From Aldehydirespirator sp965116965 (GTDB lineage: Bacteria; Actinomycetota; Acidimicrobiia; Acidimicrobiales; Aldehydirespiratoraceae), in contig OZ220743.1 in the NCBI GenBank assembly GCA_965116965.1, positions 1,240,001-1,304,000 of the forward strand: a stretch of 64,000 nucleotides of DNA, written 5' to 3'. The position numbers and the translations under genes are program-made. Position 1 is the stretch's first letter; each line of letters starts with the position of its first letter. Shown here piece by piece: positions 50,968-61,589 of the stretch. The notes under the pieces were generated by a model. The model worked only from the letters and a program-made list of their open reading frames with translations. It had not been told where the DNA came from and ran no database searches.

Positions 50968-51435
50968 GTGACCACTATAGGCAGGACTTCAATGCGGCGA
51001 GATTGTCCTGATGCTCGCGACCCATTCGCCCGGCGTCCTTAGAGGCCGAGCGGGTAGGCGAGCGAATCTGCTGCATACGGGCGAGGCCGTGGCCCGAGCG
51101 GCCCGTGAGCGCAGCGAACAAGAGCGGGAGACACCCCGCCCCGACGCGACGGGCTTGTACCTACCCGCGCACGTTCTTGGTGAAGTCTGGCGCACGGCAG
51201 TTACAGCTGTGACAGGTACTTGCGGCGTGCGGGCATTGCATGCACGATCCACCGCCCAGGCTGCCTGAGCGAGACGCCGACCTCCAACAGGTTGATCTTG
51301 GCACATGCGCCCGCCAACCCCGGGACCGTCGTTCGTCGTCGACCGGGACGAGAATCGGCATCTGCCCGGCAGGCGCGGTCTGCTCCGTTAGGTTGGCCGC
51401 GGTGTGAATCGTCCCCTTGGCAATCCCCTAGGCCC
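50968..51435. other. 468-bp gene-poor gap with R2 repeat, upstream of the ccm operon
   Basis: Holds an uninterrupted R2 element (core 51083-51130, with the AGGCCGAGCGGGTAGGCGAG lead-in at 51041) and then about 300 bp in which no frame looks like a real gene. A minus-strand frame at 51161-51361 has a few cysteines but no family resemblance. The ccmA promoter should lie in the last 100 bp; no clear -10/-35 pair was identified. Confidence 0.6.
51083..51130 (+). repeat. R2 repeat, copy before ccmA
   Basis: Uninterrupted R2 core, near-identical to the one at 24511 over 48 bp. Continues with a less conserved tail (ACACC...GACGGGCTTGTACCTACCCG) that is also partly shared with 56850-56877. Confidence 0.85.
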
Positions 51436-52083
51436 GTGACTGCGGTGCGCCTGCGCGGCGCAGTTGTGCTGTTGGGAGGCTTCCCGGCGCTGGCCGGGGC
51501 CGACCTGGACATCGAGCGGGGTGAGGTGGTGCTCGTGCGGGGTTCCAACGGGGCGGGCAAGTCCACGCTGCTGCACCTGTGCGCCGGTCTGCTGCGTCTA
51601 TCGGAGGGGAACGGCGAGGTGCTGGGCTGTGACCTGGGTGTTGACCGGGCCGCGGTGAGGCGCCGGGTCGGGCTGTTGGGCCACGACACCGCGCTCTACG
51701 GCGAATTGAGCGCCGCTGAGAACCTCCAGGTATGGGCGCGGGCGTCCAGGGTGGGCGGGGCCGATGTGCCGGGCGCGCTCGAGCGCCTCGGACTGCCGCC
51801 GCGGCTGCGCGACGTTCCCACCGCTCGGCTGTCGGCGGGTCAGCGACGCCGGGCGGCGTTGGCCGCCATCGTGGTGCGCCGCCCCGAACTGTGGCTCCTG
51901 GACGAGCCCCATGCGGGACTTGACTCCGACGGCCGCGCCATAGTGGACAGCATCGTCTCGACCGCGGCTGCGGCCGGTGCCGCAGTCGTGCTGGCCTCCC
52001 ACGAGACTGGGCCGGCCGGCGATCTCGCCACCCGCACTGTGACGATGGCGGGCGGCACGCTGGCGGAGGGGTTGGGGCCGTGA
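51436..52083 (+). CDS. ccmA: Haem-export ABC transporter ATPase CcmA
   Basis: A 215-residue ABC ATPase. Walker A is GSNGAGKSTL (~residue 38), the ABC signature is modified to RLSAGQRRRAALA (~135), Walker B LWLLDEPHAGLD (~157) and the switch His in LASHETG. With CcmB and CcmC it drives release of holo-CcmE in System I cytochrome c maturation. GTG start. It begins an operon in which nearly all junctions are GTGA/ATGA overlaps. Confidence 0.88.
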   Translation: MTAVRLRGAVVLLGGFPALAGADLDIERGEVVLVRGSNGAGKSTLLHLCAGLLRLSEGNGEVLGCDLGVDRAAVRRRVGLLGHDTALYGELSAAENLQVWARASRVGGADVPGALERLGLPPRLRDVPTARLSAGQRRRAALAAIVVRRPELWLLDEPHAGLDSDGRAIVDSIVSTAAAAGAAVVLASHETGPAGDLATRTVTMAGGTLAEGLGP

Positions 52084-52775
52084 CCGCTTGGCGCGAGTTG
52101 CGCCTGTTCGTGGGCGACGCCGTCCTCGTGGCGGCCAAGGATCTGCGTATCGAGTGGCGGGCCCGCACCACGCTGGGCCAGGTCCTGCCCTTCGCGCTCC
52201 TTGTGCTCGTGCTGTTCGGGTTCGCTCTCGACGCCAACCGGCTCACGCTGCGTCTGGCTACGCCGGGCCTGCTACCGATGACGGTGCTGTTCGTCACCGT
52301 GGTGGCGGTGCAGCGGTCCGCGGCGGTGGAGTCCACCGACGGAGCCCGCCGGGTGCTGCTGCTCAGCGGGATGGCCCCTGCGGCCGCTTTCGCGGGGAAG
52401 GCCGCGGCGGTGGCCGTGCAGCTGCTGGTCGTGGAGGTTCTGCTGATTCCGGGCGTGGTGCTGCTGTACGACGCGGAGGTCGAGTCGGTGCCGCTGGTCG
52501 CGGCTGCCTGCGTGGCCGCGACGGTGGGCCTGGCCGCCGCCGGTAGCCTGCTCGGTGCTGTGGTAGCAGGAGTCCGAGCCCATCAGACGGTCCTGCCGAT
52601 CCTGCTGCTTCCAGTGTCGGCGCCGGTGCTGATCGCGGCCACCCGAGCCTTCGCCGACGGGTTCGGCACCGTGGCGGTGGAGGGGTGGTCCTGGGTAGGC
52701 CTGCTGGCCGGTTTCGCGGCGGTGAACGCGGTGGTGGGAGCAGTCGTCTACGGTCCGCTGCTGGAGGACGCATGA
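52080..52775 (+). CDS. ccmB: Haem-export ABC permease CcmB
   Basis: A 231-residue membrane protein with six predicted segments and the CcmB-type start VLVAAKDLRIEWRARTTLGQ, then LPFALLVLVLFGFAL and a final HQTVLPILLLPVSAPVLIAA block. It pairs with CcmA. GTGA overlap with ccmA, ATGA overlap with ccmC. Confidence 0.88.
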   Translation: MTAWRELRLFVGDAVLVAAKDLRIEWRARTTLGQVLPFALLVLVLFGFALDANRLTLRLATPGLLPMTVLFVTVVAVQRSAAVESTDGARRVLLLSGMAPAAAFAGKAAAVAVQLLVVEVLLIPGVVLLYDAEVESVPLVAAACVAATVGLAAAGSLLGAVVAGVRAHQTVLPILLLPVSAPVLIAATRAFADGFGTVAVEGWSWVGLLAGFAAVNAVVGAVVYGPLLEDA

Positions 52776-53551
52776 CGTCGCCGGAATCGTCGGCCTCGCC
52801 TGCCGAAGCGCGGATCGCCTCCTATCTCGGCGGCCCCGCTCGCGCCGGGTCGCGCTTCACCTTCTGGCTGGGGCTGGTCACCCTGATCGGCCTGGCCGGC
52901 GTGGCCGCTCTGGGCCTCCTGGCCGTTCCGGCCGACGACGTGCAGGGCGACGCGGTGCGCATCATCTTCGTGCACGTACCCTCGGCTCTCGGCGCCTACG
53001 TCGCCTTCGGCTTGACCGCGGTCGGCTCGGTGATGTGGCTGTGGCGCAAGTCGGTGTGGTGGGACGTCACCGCCCACGCCGGCGCCGAGGTCGGCGTCCT
53101 GCTCTGCGGGCTGATGCTGGTCACCGGCATGCTCTGGGGTCGGCCCACCTGGGGCACCTACTGGGAGTGGGGCGACGTGCGCCTCGTCACCGCCCTCATC
53201 CTGTTCCTGGTGATGGTGGGGTACCTGTCGGTGCGGGCTCTCGGCGGCGACGCCGCGTCGGTGGCCACCCGGGCCGCGGTAGTGGGACTGGTCGGCGCGG
53301 TCAACATCCCGATCGTCAACCGGTCGGTGAGCTGGTGGGCCAACCGCACCCTTCACCAGGAGTCCTCCCTCACCGACGGCAAGCTCGAGGACCTCACCCT
53401 GTTCACCCTGTTCCTGGCCTTCGTGGTGGCCGCCATGGCCATTGGCTGGATGATGATTCACCGTTTCCGCATCGGCTGGCTGGAGCGGCAGCTCCAGGCC
53501 CGCGACCTCCACGATGCGCTGGCGGCCCGGCGAGCAGAGGCAGGCCGGTGA
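52772..53551 (+). CDS. ccmC: Haem exporter/assembly protein CcmC
   Basis: A 259-residue, six-helix protein of the haem-handling family. RIIFVHVPSALGAYVAFGL (first conserved His region), the tryptophan-rich WGRPTWGTYWEWGDVRL periplasmic loop (~residues 124-140) and NRSVSWWANRTLHQ (second His) bind haem and present it to CcmE. The N-terminus is 20-30 residues longer than in Gram-negative homologues. Confidence 0.9.
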   Translation: MTSPESSASPAEARIASYLGGPARAGSRFTFWLGLVTLIGLAGVAALGLLAVPADDVQGDAVRIIFVHVPSALGAYVAFGLTAVGSVMWLWRKSVWWDVTAHAGAEVGVLLCGLMLVTGMLWGRPTWGTYWEWGDVRLVTALILFLVMVGYLSVRALGGDAASVATRAAVVGLVGAVNIPIVNRSVSWWANRTLHQESSLTDGKLEDLTLFTLFLAFVVAAMAIGWMMIHRFRIGWLERQLQARDLHDALAARRAEAGR

Positions 53552-53676
53552 GCCAGGCCGGTTACGTGCTCGGCGCATGGGGCGTCACGCTGGCCGCGGT
53601 CGGCGTCTACGCGGCCGGTCTGGTGGTCCGCGGCCGGCGGCTGCTGCGGCGGGCGCGTACCGAAGAGACCGGGTGA
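53548..53676 (+). CDS. ccmD: CcmD-like small membrane protein
   Basis: A 42-residue protein too short for usual gene finders. It starts GTG in a GTGA overlap with ccmC: AGYVLGAWGVTLAAVGVYAA forms one membrane helix, followed by the basic tail VRGRRLLRRARTEETG, the usual CcmD layout. It holds holo-CcmE to the CcmABC complex. Position between ccmC and ccmE is diagnostic. Confidence 0.8.
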   Translation: MSQAGYVLGAWGVTLAAVGVYAAGLVVRGRRLLRRARTEETG

Positions 53677-54230
53677 AGGCGATGGATGACACGTTGACCG
53701 ACGCCGCCGGCACGGAACTCTCGCCGCTGACGCCACGACCCGCCCGACGCTCCGCCCGCACCAGGCGCTGGATCGCGGCGCTGGTGATCGTGGCCGTGGC
53801 CGGAGGAGTGGCGCTGCTGATCTCCAACCTGCTCGGCGACGCCGCGCTGTTCTTCTACAACGCCGACGAGGCGGTGGAACGGCGTGACGAGCTGGCCTCG
53901 CAGCGTTTCCGCCTCCAGGGGACGCCCCTGTCCGAGCCGGAGAACACCTTCTACCTAGATCAACCGGTGCTGGCCTTTCCCGTCGGTTTCGACGGGGCGG
54001 TGGTGGACGTGGTCCACACCGGCGACCCGCCCGAGCTGTTCCAGCCCGGCGTGCCGGTGGTGCTCGAAGGGGCATGGCGGCAGGGCCCCGGCCCCAGTCC
54101 GGCAGTCGCCGGTGACGGCTGGCATTTCGCCTCGGACCGGATGCTGGTGAAGCACGACAACGACTACCGCGACCGCGACGACTACAACGAGCGCATCACC
54201 GAGGCCGATGAAGGCGGAGCGCTCCCGTGA
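53673..54230 (+). CDS. ccmE: Haem chaperone CcmE
   Basis: Up to 185 residues. One N-terminal membrane helix (RWIAALVIVAVAGGVALLIS) anchors an OB-fold. FRLQGTPL, VVDVVHTGDPPELF and VPVVLEGAW are CcmE strands. The covalent haem site is KHDNDY near the C-terminus (~residue 157-162), the H-x3-Y type rather than the C-x3-Y type reported in some archaea and bacteria. GTG 53673 overlaps ccmD; ATG 53682 is an alternative start. Confidence 0.88.
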   Translation: MKAMDDTLTDAAGTELSPLTPRPARRSARTRRWIAALVIVAVAGGVALLISNLLGDAALFFYNADEAVERRDELASQRFRLQGTPLSEPENTFYLDQPVLAFPVGFDGAVVDVVHTGDPPELFQPGVPVVLEGAWRQGPGPSPAVAGDGWHFASDRMLVKHDNDYRDRDDYNERITEADEGGALP

Positions 54231-54255
54231 CCCCGCTCCAGGTACTTTCTAGACC

Positions 54256-56285
<2,030 letters not shown>

Positions 56286-56289
<4 letters not shown>

Positions 56290-56843
56290 ACAGCGATGGC
56301 CGCCGTCGCCGGGCCGTCTGGATCGCCTTGCCAGTGGCGGTGGCAGCTGCGCTGTTGGTGCTTGTACTGGCTACCCGCGACTCCGCGTTCGAGCGCAACG
56401 CCTCCAGTCCCATCCTGGGAGGCCTGGCGCCCCCGGTCGTCGGCCAGACGGTCGCCGGTGAGCCCTTCGATCTCGACGACTGGCGCGGCCGGTGGGTTGT
56501 CGTCAACTTCTTTCAGAGCACCTGCGTGCCCTGCATCATGGAGCATCCCGAACTCGTCGACTTCGACGAGCGCCACTCGGCGGCCGGCGACGCCCGGATC
56601 GTGTCGGTGGTGTTCGACGACACCGTCGAGAACGTGCGGGAGTTCTTCGCGGCCCATGGCGGCGATTGGCCCGTGGTGGCCACCGGCGCGAGCGAGGCCG
56701 CCATCGCCTACGGCGTGACCGGCGTGCCCGAGTCCTACCTCGTGGCCCCGTCGGGGGTGGTGGTGTGGAAGCAGCTGGGCGGAGTCACCGCTGACGGCCT
56801 CGATGACGTGATCGCCCGGCTCTCCGCGAGCGAGCGCGGGTAG
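56286..56843 (+). CDS. ccmG: CcmG/DsbE-type membrane thioredoxin
   Basis: A 185-residue protein with an N-terminal membrane anchor (VWIALPVAVAAALLVLVLA) and a thioredoxin-like domain: VVVNFFQSTCVPCIMEHPEL carries the CxxC active site (~residues 78-81) and GVTGVPESYLVAPSGVV holds the cis-proline. It should keep the CxxCH cysteines of apocytochromes reduced before haem ligation. Confidence 0.9.
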
Positions 56844-56877
56844 ATGCGTAGCCCGTCGTGTAGAAGCGGGATGATGC

Positions 56878-56923
56878 CCGCTCCTGTTCGCTTCGATCAC
56901 GGGCCGCTCGGGCCCCGGCCTCG
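56878..56923 (-). repeat. R2 repeat, copy between ccmG and ccmH
   Basis: R2 in the opposite orientation (read on the minus strand: GAGGCCGGGGCCCGAGCGGC ... CAGGAGCGGG). It fills most of the 140-bp gap that splits the otherwise overlapping ccm genes, and is the most diverged uninterrupted copy. Confidence 0.75.
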
Positions 56924-56983
56924 CTCAGTGTCCGCGCTGTCCGCCCACGGGTTGCGGCCGATTCGCTCGGCCTCCGGGCCGCC

Positions 56984-58360
56984 ATGAGTTGGCGAACCGC
57001 AAGCTGGATCGCGGCCGTCTTGGTTGCCGCGGCGGCGTTCGCGTACGGCGCGCTGGACGAGGGCACTCCCAAGACCAACGCCGACCGGGTCCGAGTCCTG
57101 GCGGAGGACTTCGCCTGTCCCGTGTGCGCAGGCCAGTCGGTGGCCGAGAGCGAAGTGCCGGTGGCCCGTGAGATCCGGCGACAGATCGCGGTGTGGGTGG
57201 ATGAAGGTCGCAGCGACGCCTTCATCCGCGAACAGCTGGTAGCGGCCTATGACGTCGACATCGACTACAACCCCTCGGGGTCCGGCATCACCAGCCTGGT
57301 GTGGATCCTCCCGGTACTCGCCACCAGTGGCGTCGCGACCGTGGTGGTGGTGATGCTTCGCTCAGGCCGCGGACACGCCCGGGCCGGGGAGCCGCTGCCG
57401 GCGTCGGGGAGCCGGCGGCGCTGGCGCAACGCCGCGGTCTGGACCGTCGCCGTTGCGGCAGTGGCCGGTGCGGCCGGCCTGCTGGTGGCCCGGTCCTCGG
57501 GAAGCCGCAGCGCCGACGGCTCGGTCACCGGCGAGATCCGGGTCACGAGCCGGGAGTTGATCTTCGAGGCTCAGCGCCGACTGGGCGAGGGCGACATGGT
57601 CGGGGCCATCGCGGCCTACGACGAGGCGCTCGAGCTCCAGCCCTCCAGCGCGGAGGCCCTCACCTACCGGGGGTGGCTCACGTCCCGCCGGGGAGACCTG
57701 GACACCGCGGTGGAGTATCTCGACGACGCCATCGCCACCGATCCCGCCTACCCGGACGCCCGGCTGTTCCGCGCCATCGTGGCTCTGGAGCAGGGGGACG
57801 GATCGGGCGCGGCGCTGGAACTCGCCGCGTTCGACTCGCTGGACCCGCCCCCTTACGCCGAGGAGTTGCTGGCCCGGTCAGAGGTGCGCGAGAGGGTGGC
57901 AGCGGCCCGCGACGCCGCCGCGCTGGAGGTGGTGGACGCCCTCGACGCCCTCGACGAGCGGCCCGCGTTCAGCCAGACCGATCTGAGCGTGCCCGACGCC
58001 CTCGCCGCGGCTGACGCGCTGGCCGGGCGGGGTGACCTCCTCGAAGCGGTGCAGCTCCTCGACTGGGTCCTGGAGTCCCGGCCCGACGACGGTGACGTGC
58101 TGGCCGGCCGGGGCTGGCTGCTGGTTCGCAGCGGTGATCCAGAATTGCTGGCGCTCGGTGTCGAATACCTGGACGACGCCCTGACCGCGGAGGAGTCCCA
58201 CGCCGGAGGCTTGGTCTACCGGGCCTTCGCCCGGTGGCAACAGGGCGATACCGACGGCGCCCGCACCGATCTCAGCGCCTTTGACGCCCTGCAGCACCAG
58301 CCCCCCGATCTGGTGCGCCTCATCGAGGCCCGGGGTCTGCGCACCGTCCTCGCCCCTTAG
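56984..58360 (+). CDS. ccmH: CcmH-CcmI fusion protein
   Basis: A 458-residue protein. After a short N-terminal membrane/signal segment, the CcmH domain shows VLAEDFACPVCAGQSVAESE (the CxxC redox motif, residues ~44-47) and AREIRRQIAVWVDEGRSDAF. A second membrane helix pair (SLVWILPVLATSGVATVVVV and WRNAAVWTVAVAAVAGAAGL) leads to a TPR-type domain (~195-455: AIAAYDEALELQPSSAEALT, LDTAVEYLDDAIATDPAYPD and a third similar unit near 390). This corresponds to CcmI, which binds apocytochrome c. One gene thus covers the apocytochrome reduction and chaperone steps. Confidence 0.85.
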   Translation: MSWRTASWIAAVLVAAAAFAYGALDEGTPKTNADRVRVLAEDFACPVCAGQSVAESEVPVAREIRRQIAVWVDEGRSDAFIREQLVAAYDVDIDYNPSGSGITSLVWILPVLATSGVATVVVVMLRSGRGHARAGEPLPASGSRRRWRNAAVWTVAVAAVAGAAGLLVARSSGSRSADGSVTGEIRVTSRELIFEAQRRLGEGDMVGAIAAYDEALELQPSSAEALTYRGWLTSRRGDLDTAVEYLDDAIATDPAYPDARLFRAIVALEQGDGSGAALELAAFDSLDPPPYAEELLARSEVRERVAAARDAAALEVVDALDALDERPAFSQTDLSVPDALAAADALAGRGDLLEAVQLLDWVLESRPDDGDVLAGRGWLLVRSGDPELLALGVEYLDDALTAEESHAGGLVYRAFARWQQGDTDGARTDLSAFDALQHQPPDLVRLIEARGLRTVLAP

Positions 58361-58361
58361 C

Positions 58362-58413
58362 CCCAACTCCAATGAGTTGACCACCTCTGGGGCGGCAAAC
58401 TCATTGAAGTTCA
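58362..58413. repeat. Hairpin repeat, copy E, filling a convergent gap
   Basis: AACTCCAATGAGTTGACCAC pairs with the right arm ending AAACTCATTGAAGTT. It starts immediately after the ccmH stop (58360) and reaches into the stop codon of the minus-strand gene (58411-58413). The whole intergenic gap is the hairpin, the layout of a bidirectional terminator. Confidence 0.8.
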
Positions 58414-59402
58414 AGCCTCACCAACTCCTCGGCCGCTGAGCCGGGCGTAGCCGTCTCTGAGGAAGTCGACGGCGGCGCCGTAATGGTCCTCGACGACGTG
58501 CAGCGAGCGGTAGGACAGCGACGCGCCGTTGAAGTCCTGCTCGTTCCAGAAGGGGTCGGAGCGGTCGACATTGCCCCAGGCGGCTACGTAGATGTAGGGC
58601 TCGTCGTGGGAATGGTCGCCGGGCGAGAAGCCATAGGTTGCCCGCCGGCCCGACTCGGCGCTGCCGGCGGCGATGGCGGGGTCGAAGTGCCCGGGCCACA
58701 GCTGCACCCGCTCGGGATCGACCACCCCGGGCGAGAAGCGCAGTTCCTCCAACGCGGCGGTGGCCAGCCCGAACCAGGCGCCCAGAAACTCGCCCACCTC
58801 AGCCCGCCCGTCGAGGGGCGGTCGATGTCGCCCAGTTCGGGACTGTCGTGCTCGGCCGCGGTAGTTCCCGGAGCCACGCCCACGAACTCGCCGGCTTCTC
58901 GCAGGGTGGTGATGGGTGCGGCCCGGGCCCGCCCGGCCTGCTGAATCACCAACTGGTCGCCGATCACCCGCACCTGGACGTCGTCGCCGTAGAACGGCGT
59001 ACCGAAGCCGCCGCGCACATACCGCAGCCCGAACTTGCCGTTGCACTGGTAGCGGGCCTCGGCCACGACCGAGTAGGCCAGCCGGTGGAAGTCGAATAAC
59101 GCCGTCGGGTAGTCCGGGGGCAGGTCACCAAGGCGCCGGCGGGCGCCGAGCCAACGGTCGGCCGCGAAGCCGGCCAGATCCGGGCGCGTGGCGATGAGTT
59201 CGTCCCAGCTCAGGTCGCTCCCGCAGTGCGGCGCCACCACCGGATCGCCCCCGAGGGGTCCTGGATCGGCGGGGTCGTCGGCCCAGAACGGTGGATCGGC
59301 CACCGCGGGCGGGCTGGGCTCCAGCACCCGCACGTCGTAGCCGTCGCCGGCAGCCGCGGCCGCTTCCGCGGCGGGGTCGTGAGCGGCAGCGTGATCGGTC
59401 AT
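58411..59402 (-). pseudogene. Hypothetical protein gene with a frameshift
   Basis: An N-terminal frame (MTDHAAAHDPAAEAAAAAG from 59402) and a C-terminal frame ending GVGEA at 58411 are each well formed but lie in different frames. Reading to GDIDRP and continuing LDGRAEVGEFLGAWFG in the other frame at 58815-58818 gives one continuous protein of about 330 residues. A single C missing from the CCCC run (GGGG on the plus strand) would explain it, as true mutation or sequencing error. Features: YPTALFDFHRLAYSVVAEAR, DDVQVRVIGDQLVIQ and PEVQLWPGHFDPAI-like RVQLWPGHFDPAI, HDEPYIYVAAW. Family not recognised. Confidence 0.6.
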
Positions 59403-59492
59403 GGTTCGGCCTCTTGGCAAGTTGAGCCTCGCCGTTGACAGGCGGGGTCGTGAGCGGCAGCGTGATCGGTCATGGTTCGGCCTCTTGGCAAG
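59371..59492. repeat. 51-bp direct repeats over the start of the frameshifted gene
   Basis: Identical 51-bp copies at 59371-59421 and 59442-59492 (71-bp period) contain the start codon, ribosome-binding region and first codons of the minus-strand gene. The upstream copy therefore offers a second, decoy start. Confidence 0.85.
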
Positions 59493-59526
59493 AGCAGAGC
59501 GTGTGGGACGTTAGGTTTGTCCCGAT

Positions 59527-60897
59527 ATGAACTGCAAGATGCCTGTTGTTTCAGCCAGGGCCGCGCTCGTGCTGGTTGCCGCGGCCTTCGTCGCTGCGGC
59601 CCTCGGCTGCTCGCAATCCTCGTCGGAGCGCAGCGAGGCGTCTGTCACGGGTTCTCAGCCCCCGCCCTCCGCCGAGGGATCCGGCGCTGAACGGGTGGAA
59701 CCTGCTGAGTCCGACCGGGAGGCGGTATCCGCACCGGCAGACATCGAGGACGGACAGCCCGAGCCGGCCCCGGAGACGACCGCTGCGGCGACCAGCATTG
59801 AGGCCGACCCGTCGCCGGTGGTCATCGACTTCGAGCCGATCGCGTCCACGCCTCGCGAGGATGTGCCCAGCGCGCTGCGCGACCGCAGTCACCCCGACCA
59901 TCCCGAGCCGCTCATCGACCTCTCGGAGATTCTCTCCGGGGGGCCGCCGCCCGACGGGATCCCGCCCCTCGAGGACCCTGCCTTCGAGCCGGCCGCAGAG
60001 GTGGCATGGCTGCCGGCGGTGGAGCCGGTTCTCGCGCTGGAGGTCAACGGCGACGCCCGGGCCTATCCGCTACGGATCATGACCTGGCACGAACTCGTCA
60101 ACGGCAGTGTCGGGGGGGTGCCGGTCACCGTGTCGTACTGCCCGCTGTGCAACTCCGCGGTCGCCTACGACCGGCGGGTGGGGGATCGCATCCTGGACTT
60201 CGGGACGTCGGGGGAGCTGTTCAACTCGTCGCTGGTGATGTACGACCGTCAGACCGAGAGCCTGTGGTCGCACTACACCGGCCAGGCCGTGGTCGGCCAT
60301 CTCACCGGCGCTGAACTCGACTTGATCCCGGTTCAGACGGTGTCGTTCGAGAGCTTCCTGTCTATCTATCCGCAGGGCCACGTACTGAGCCTCGACACCG
60401 GCTACTCGCGGTCCTACGGGCAGAACCCCTACGAGTTCTACGACTCCAGCAGCCGGCCCTTCCTGTTCGGCGGCCCCTTCGACGACCGGCTCGACCCGAT
60501 GGCCAGGGTGGTGGCGCTGCGGGACGGTGCCGAGGGCGCGGTCGTCACCAACGACGTGCTGGCCGAGCGGCGTGTCGTGCCGTTCTCCTTCGCCGGCCGC
60601 GAACTGGTGGCTCTCTTCGAGCCGGGCACGGCCAGCGCCCTCGACAGCGACATCATCGCGGAGGGCCGGGACGTGGGCGCCACCGGCGTGTTCGTACGCT
60701 CGATCGACGGCCGGCTGCTGGACCTGTCCCCAGCCGACGGCAGCGGCTTCGTGGACGCGACCAGCGGTGTGGTCTACGACATCCTGGGCCGGCCGTCGGG
60801 CTGGGCCGGCACCGATGGGCTGGAACCCGTCGAGCATCTCGACACGTTCTGGTTCGCGGCAGCCGCGTTCTACCCCGACGCCGAGATCATCGGCTAG
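59527..60897 (+). CDS. DUF3179-domain lipoprotein
   Basis: A 456-residue secreted protein. A signal peptide (ARAALVLVAAAFVAAALGC) ends at a lipobox-like ALGC cysteine (~residue 28). A low-complexity Ser/Glu/Pro linker follows to ~120, then the DUF3179 domain: PLRIMTWHELVNGSVGGVPV, VSYCPLCNSAVAYDRRV (conserved CxxC-type pair), LDFGTSGELFNSSLVMYDRQ and SLWSHYTGQAVVG. The family has no established enzyme activity. Strand change and 51-bp repeats separate it from the preceding gene. Confidence 0.85.
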   Translation: MNCKMPVVSARAALVLVAAAFVAAALGCSQSSSERSEASVTGSQPPPSAEGSGAERVEPAESDREAVSAPADIEDGQPEPAPETTAAATSIEADPSPVVIDFEPIASTPREDVPSALRDRSHPDHPEPLIDLSEILSGGPPPDGIPPLEDPAFEPAAEVAWLPAVEPVLALEVNGDARAYPLRIMTWHELVNGSVGGVPVTVSYCPLCNSAVAYDRRVGDRILDFGTSGELFNSSLVMYDRQTESLWSHYTGQAVVGHLTGAELDLIPVQTVSFESFLSIYPQGHVLSLDTGYSRSYGQNPYEFYDSSSRPFLFGGPFDDRLDPMARVVALRDGAEGAVVTNDVLAERRVVPFSFAGRELVALFEPGTASALDSDIIAEGRDVGATGVFVRSIDGRLLDLSPADGSGFVDATSGVVYDILGRPSGWAGTDGLEPVEHLDTFWFAAAAFYPDAEIIG

Positions 60898-60950
60898 TAG
60901 ATTGCGGCGTGACGCCGCAGTACCGTCCGCGGGGAGGAGGGGTGAACTGC

Positions 60951-61532
60951 ATGGCTGACACACTCGCCGACACCTTCACGGTGGGGTGGACGGCCATGGC
61001 CGACGGCACCCGTGACGATTACGTCCATCTCTCCGGCATCTTTGAGGGGCACGCCCGCGAGACGCTCGTGTCGCACCTGCTGTCGGTGATGCGGCTGCTC
61101 GAGGGGCCCAGGCTCGGATACCAGATCGATCGGGCCCGCCACTGCCGGCAGTCGGCCACGCGGGCTCTGCGCAACGGCGAGCCCGACGAGTTCGTGGTGG
61201 CCGCGCTCCTGCACGACATCGGCGATGTGCTGGCCCCCGACAACCACAGCGCGGTGGCCGCCGCCATCCTCGCTCCCTACGTGAGCGACGAGACGGAGTG
61301 GGTGGTCCGGCACCACGGGCTGTTCCAGGGCTACTACTACTTCCACCACCTCGGCGGTGACCGCCACGCCCGGGAGCGGTACGAGGAGTCGCCGTACTAC
61401 GACCGCTGCGTCGACTTCTGTGCCGCCTACGACCAGAACTGCTTCGACCCCGACTACGACGACCTTCCGATGGAGGACTTCGTACCGCTGCTCAACGAGG
61501 TGTTCTCACGGCAGCCGCAGTACACGGCCTGA
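60951..61532 (+). CDS. HD-domain protein related to PhnZ/MIOX-type diiron oxygenases
   Basis: A 193-residue protein. DYVHLSGIFEGHARETLVSH, then GYQIDRARHCRQSATRALRN, the HD pair ALLHDIGDVLAPDNHSAVAA (~residues 84-103) and VVRHHGLFQGYYYFHHLGGD (~118-137) supply five or six histidines and aspartates. The extra H-x2-Q-(S/T)-A motif recalls PhnZ-type mixed-valent diiron oxygenases rather than plain phosphohydrolases. The substrate is unknown. ATG 60951 follows GGGGAGGAGGGG; a GTG at 60942 is possible. Confidence 0.72.
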   Translation: MADTLADTFTVGWTAMADGTRDDYVHLSGIFEGHARETLVSHLLSVMRLLEGPRLGYQIDRARHCRQSATRALRNGEPDEFVVAALLHDIGDVLAPDNHSAVAAAILAPYVSDETEWVVRHHGLFQGYYYFHHLGGDRHARERYEESPYYDRCVDFCAAYDQNCFDPDYDDLPMEDFVPLLNEVFSRQPQYTA

Positions 61533-61544
61533 ACAGCTGACTCA

Positions 61545-61588
61545 GCCTGGGCCCGAGCGGCCCGTGAGCGCAGCGAACAAGAGCGGGT
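61545..61588 (+). repeat. R2 repeat, copy after the HD gene
   Basis: Shortened R2 (GCCTGGGCCCGAGCGGCCCG ... AACAAGAGCGGG) directly between the 3' ends of the HD gene and the minus-strand phosphatase gene. Confidence 0.8.
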
Positions 61589-61589
61589 A

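Noticed and set aside
51161..51361. Small minus-strand frame with several cysteines
   Set aside because: No ribosome site, no family resemblance, and it overlaps the likely ccmA control region.
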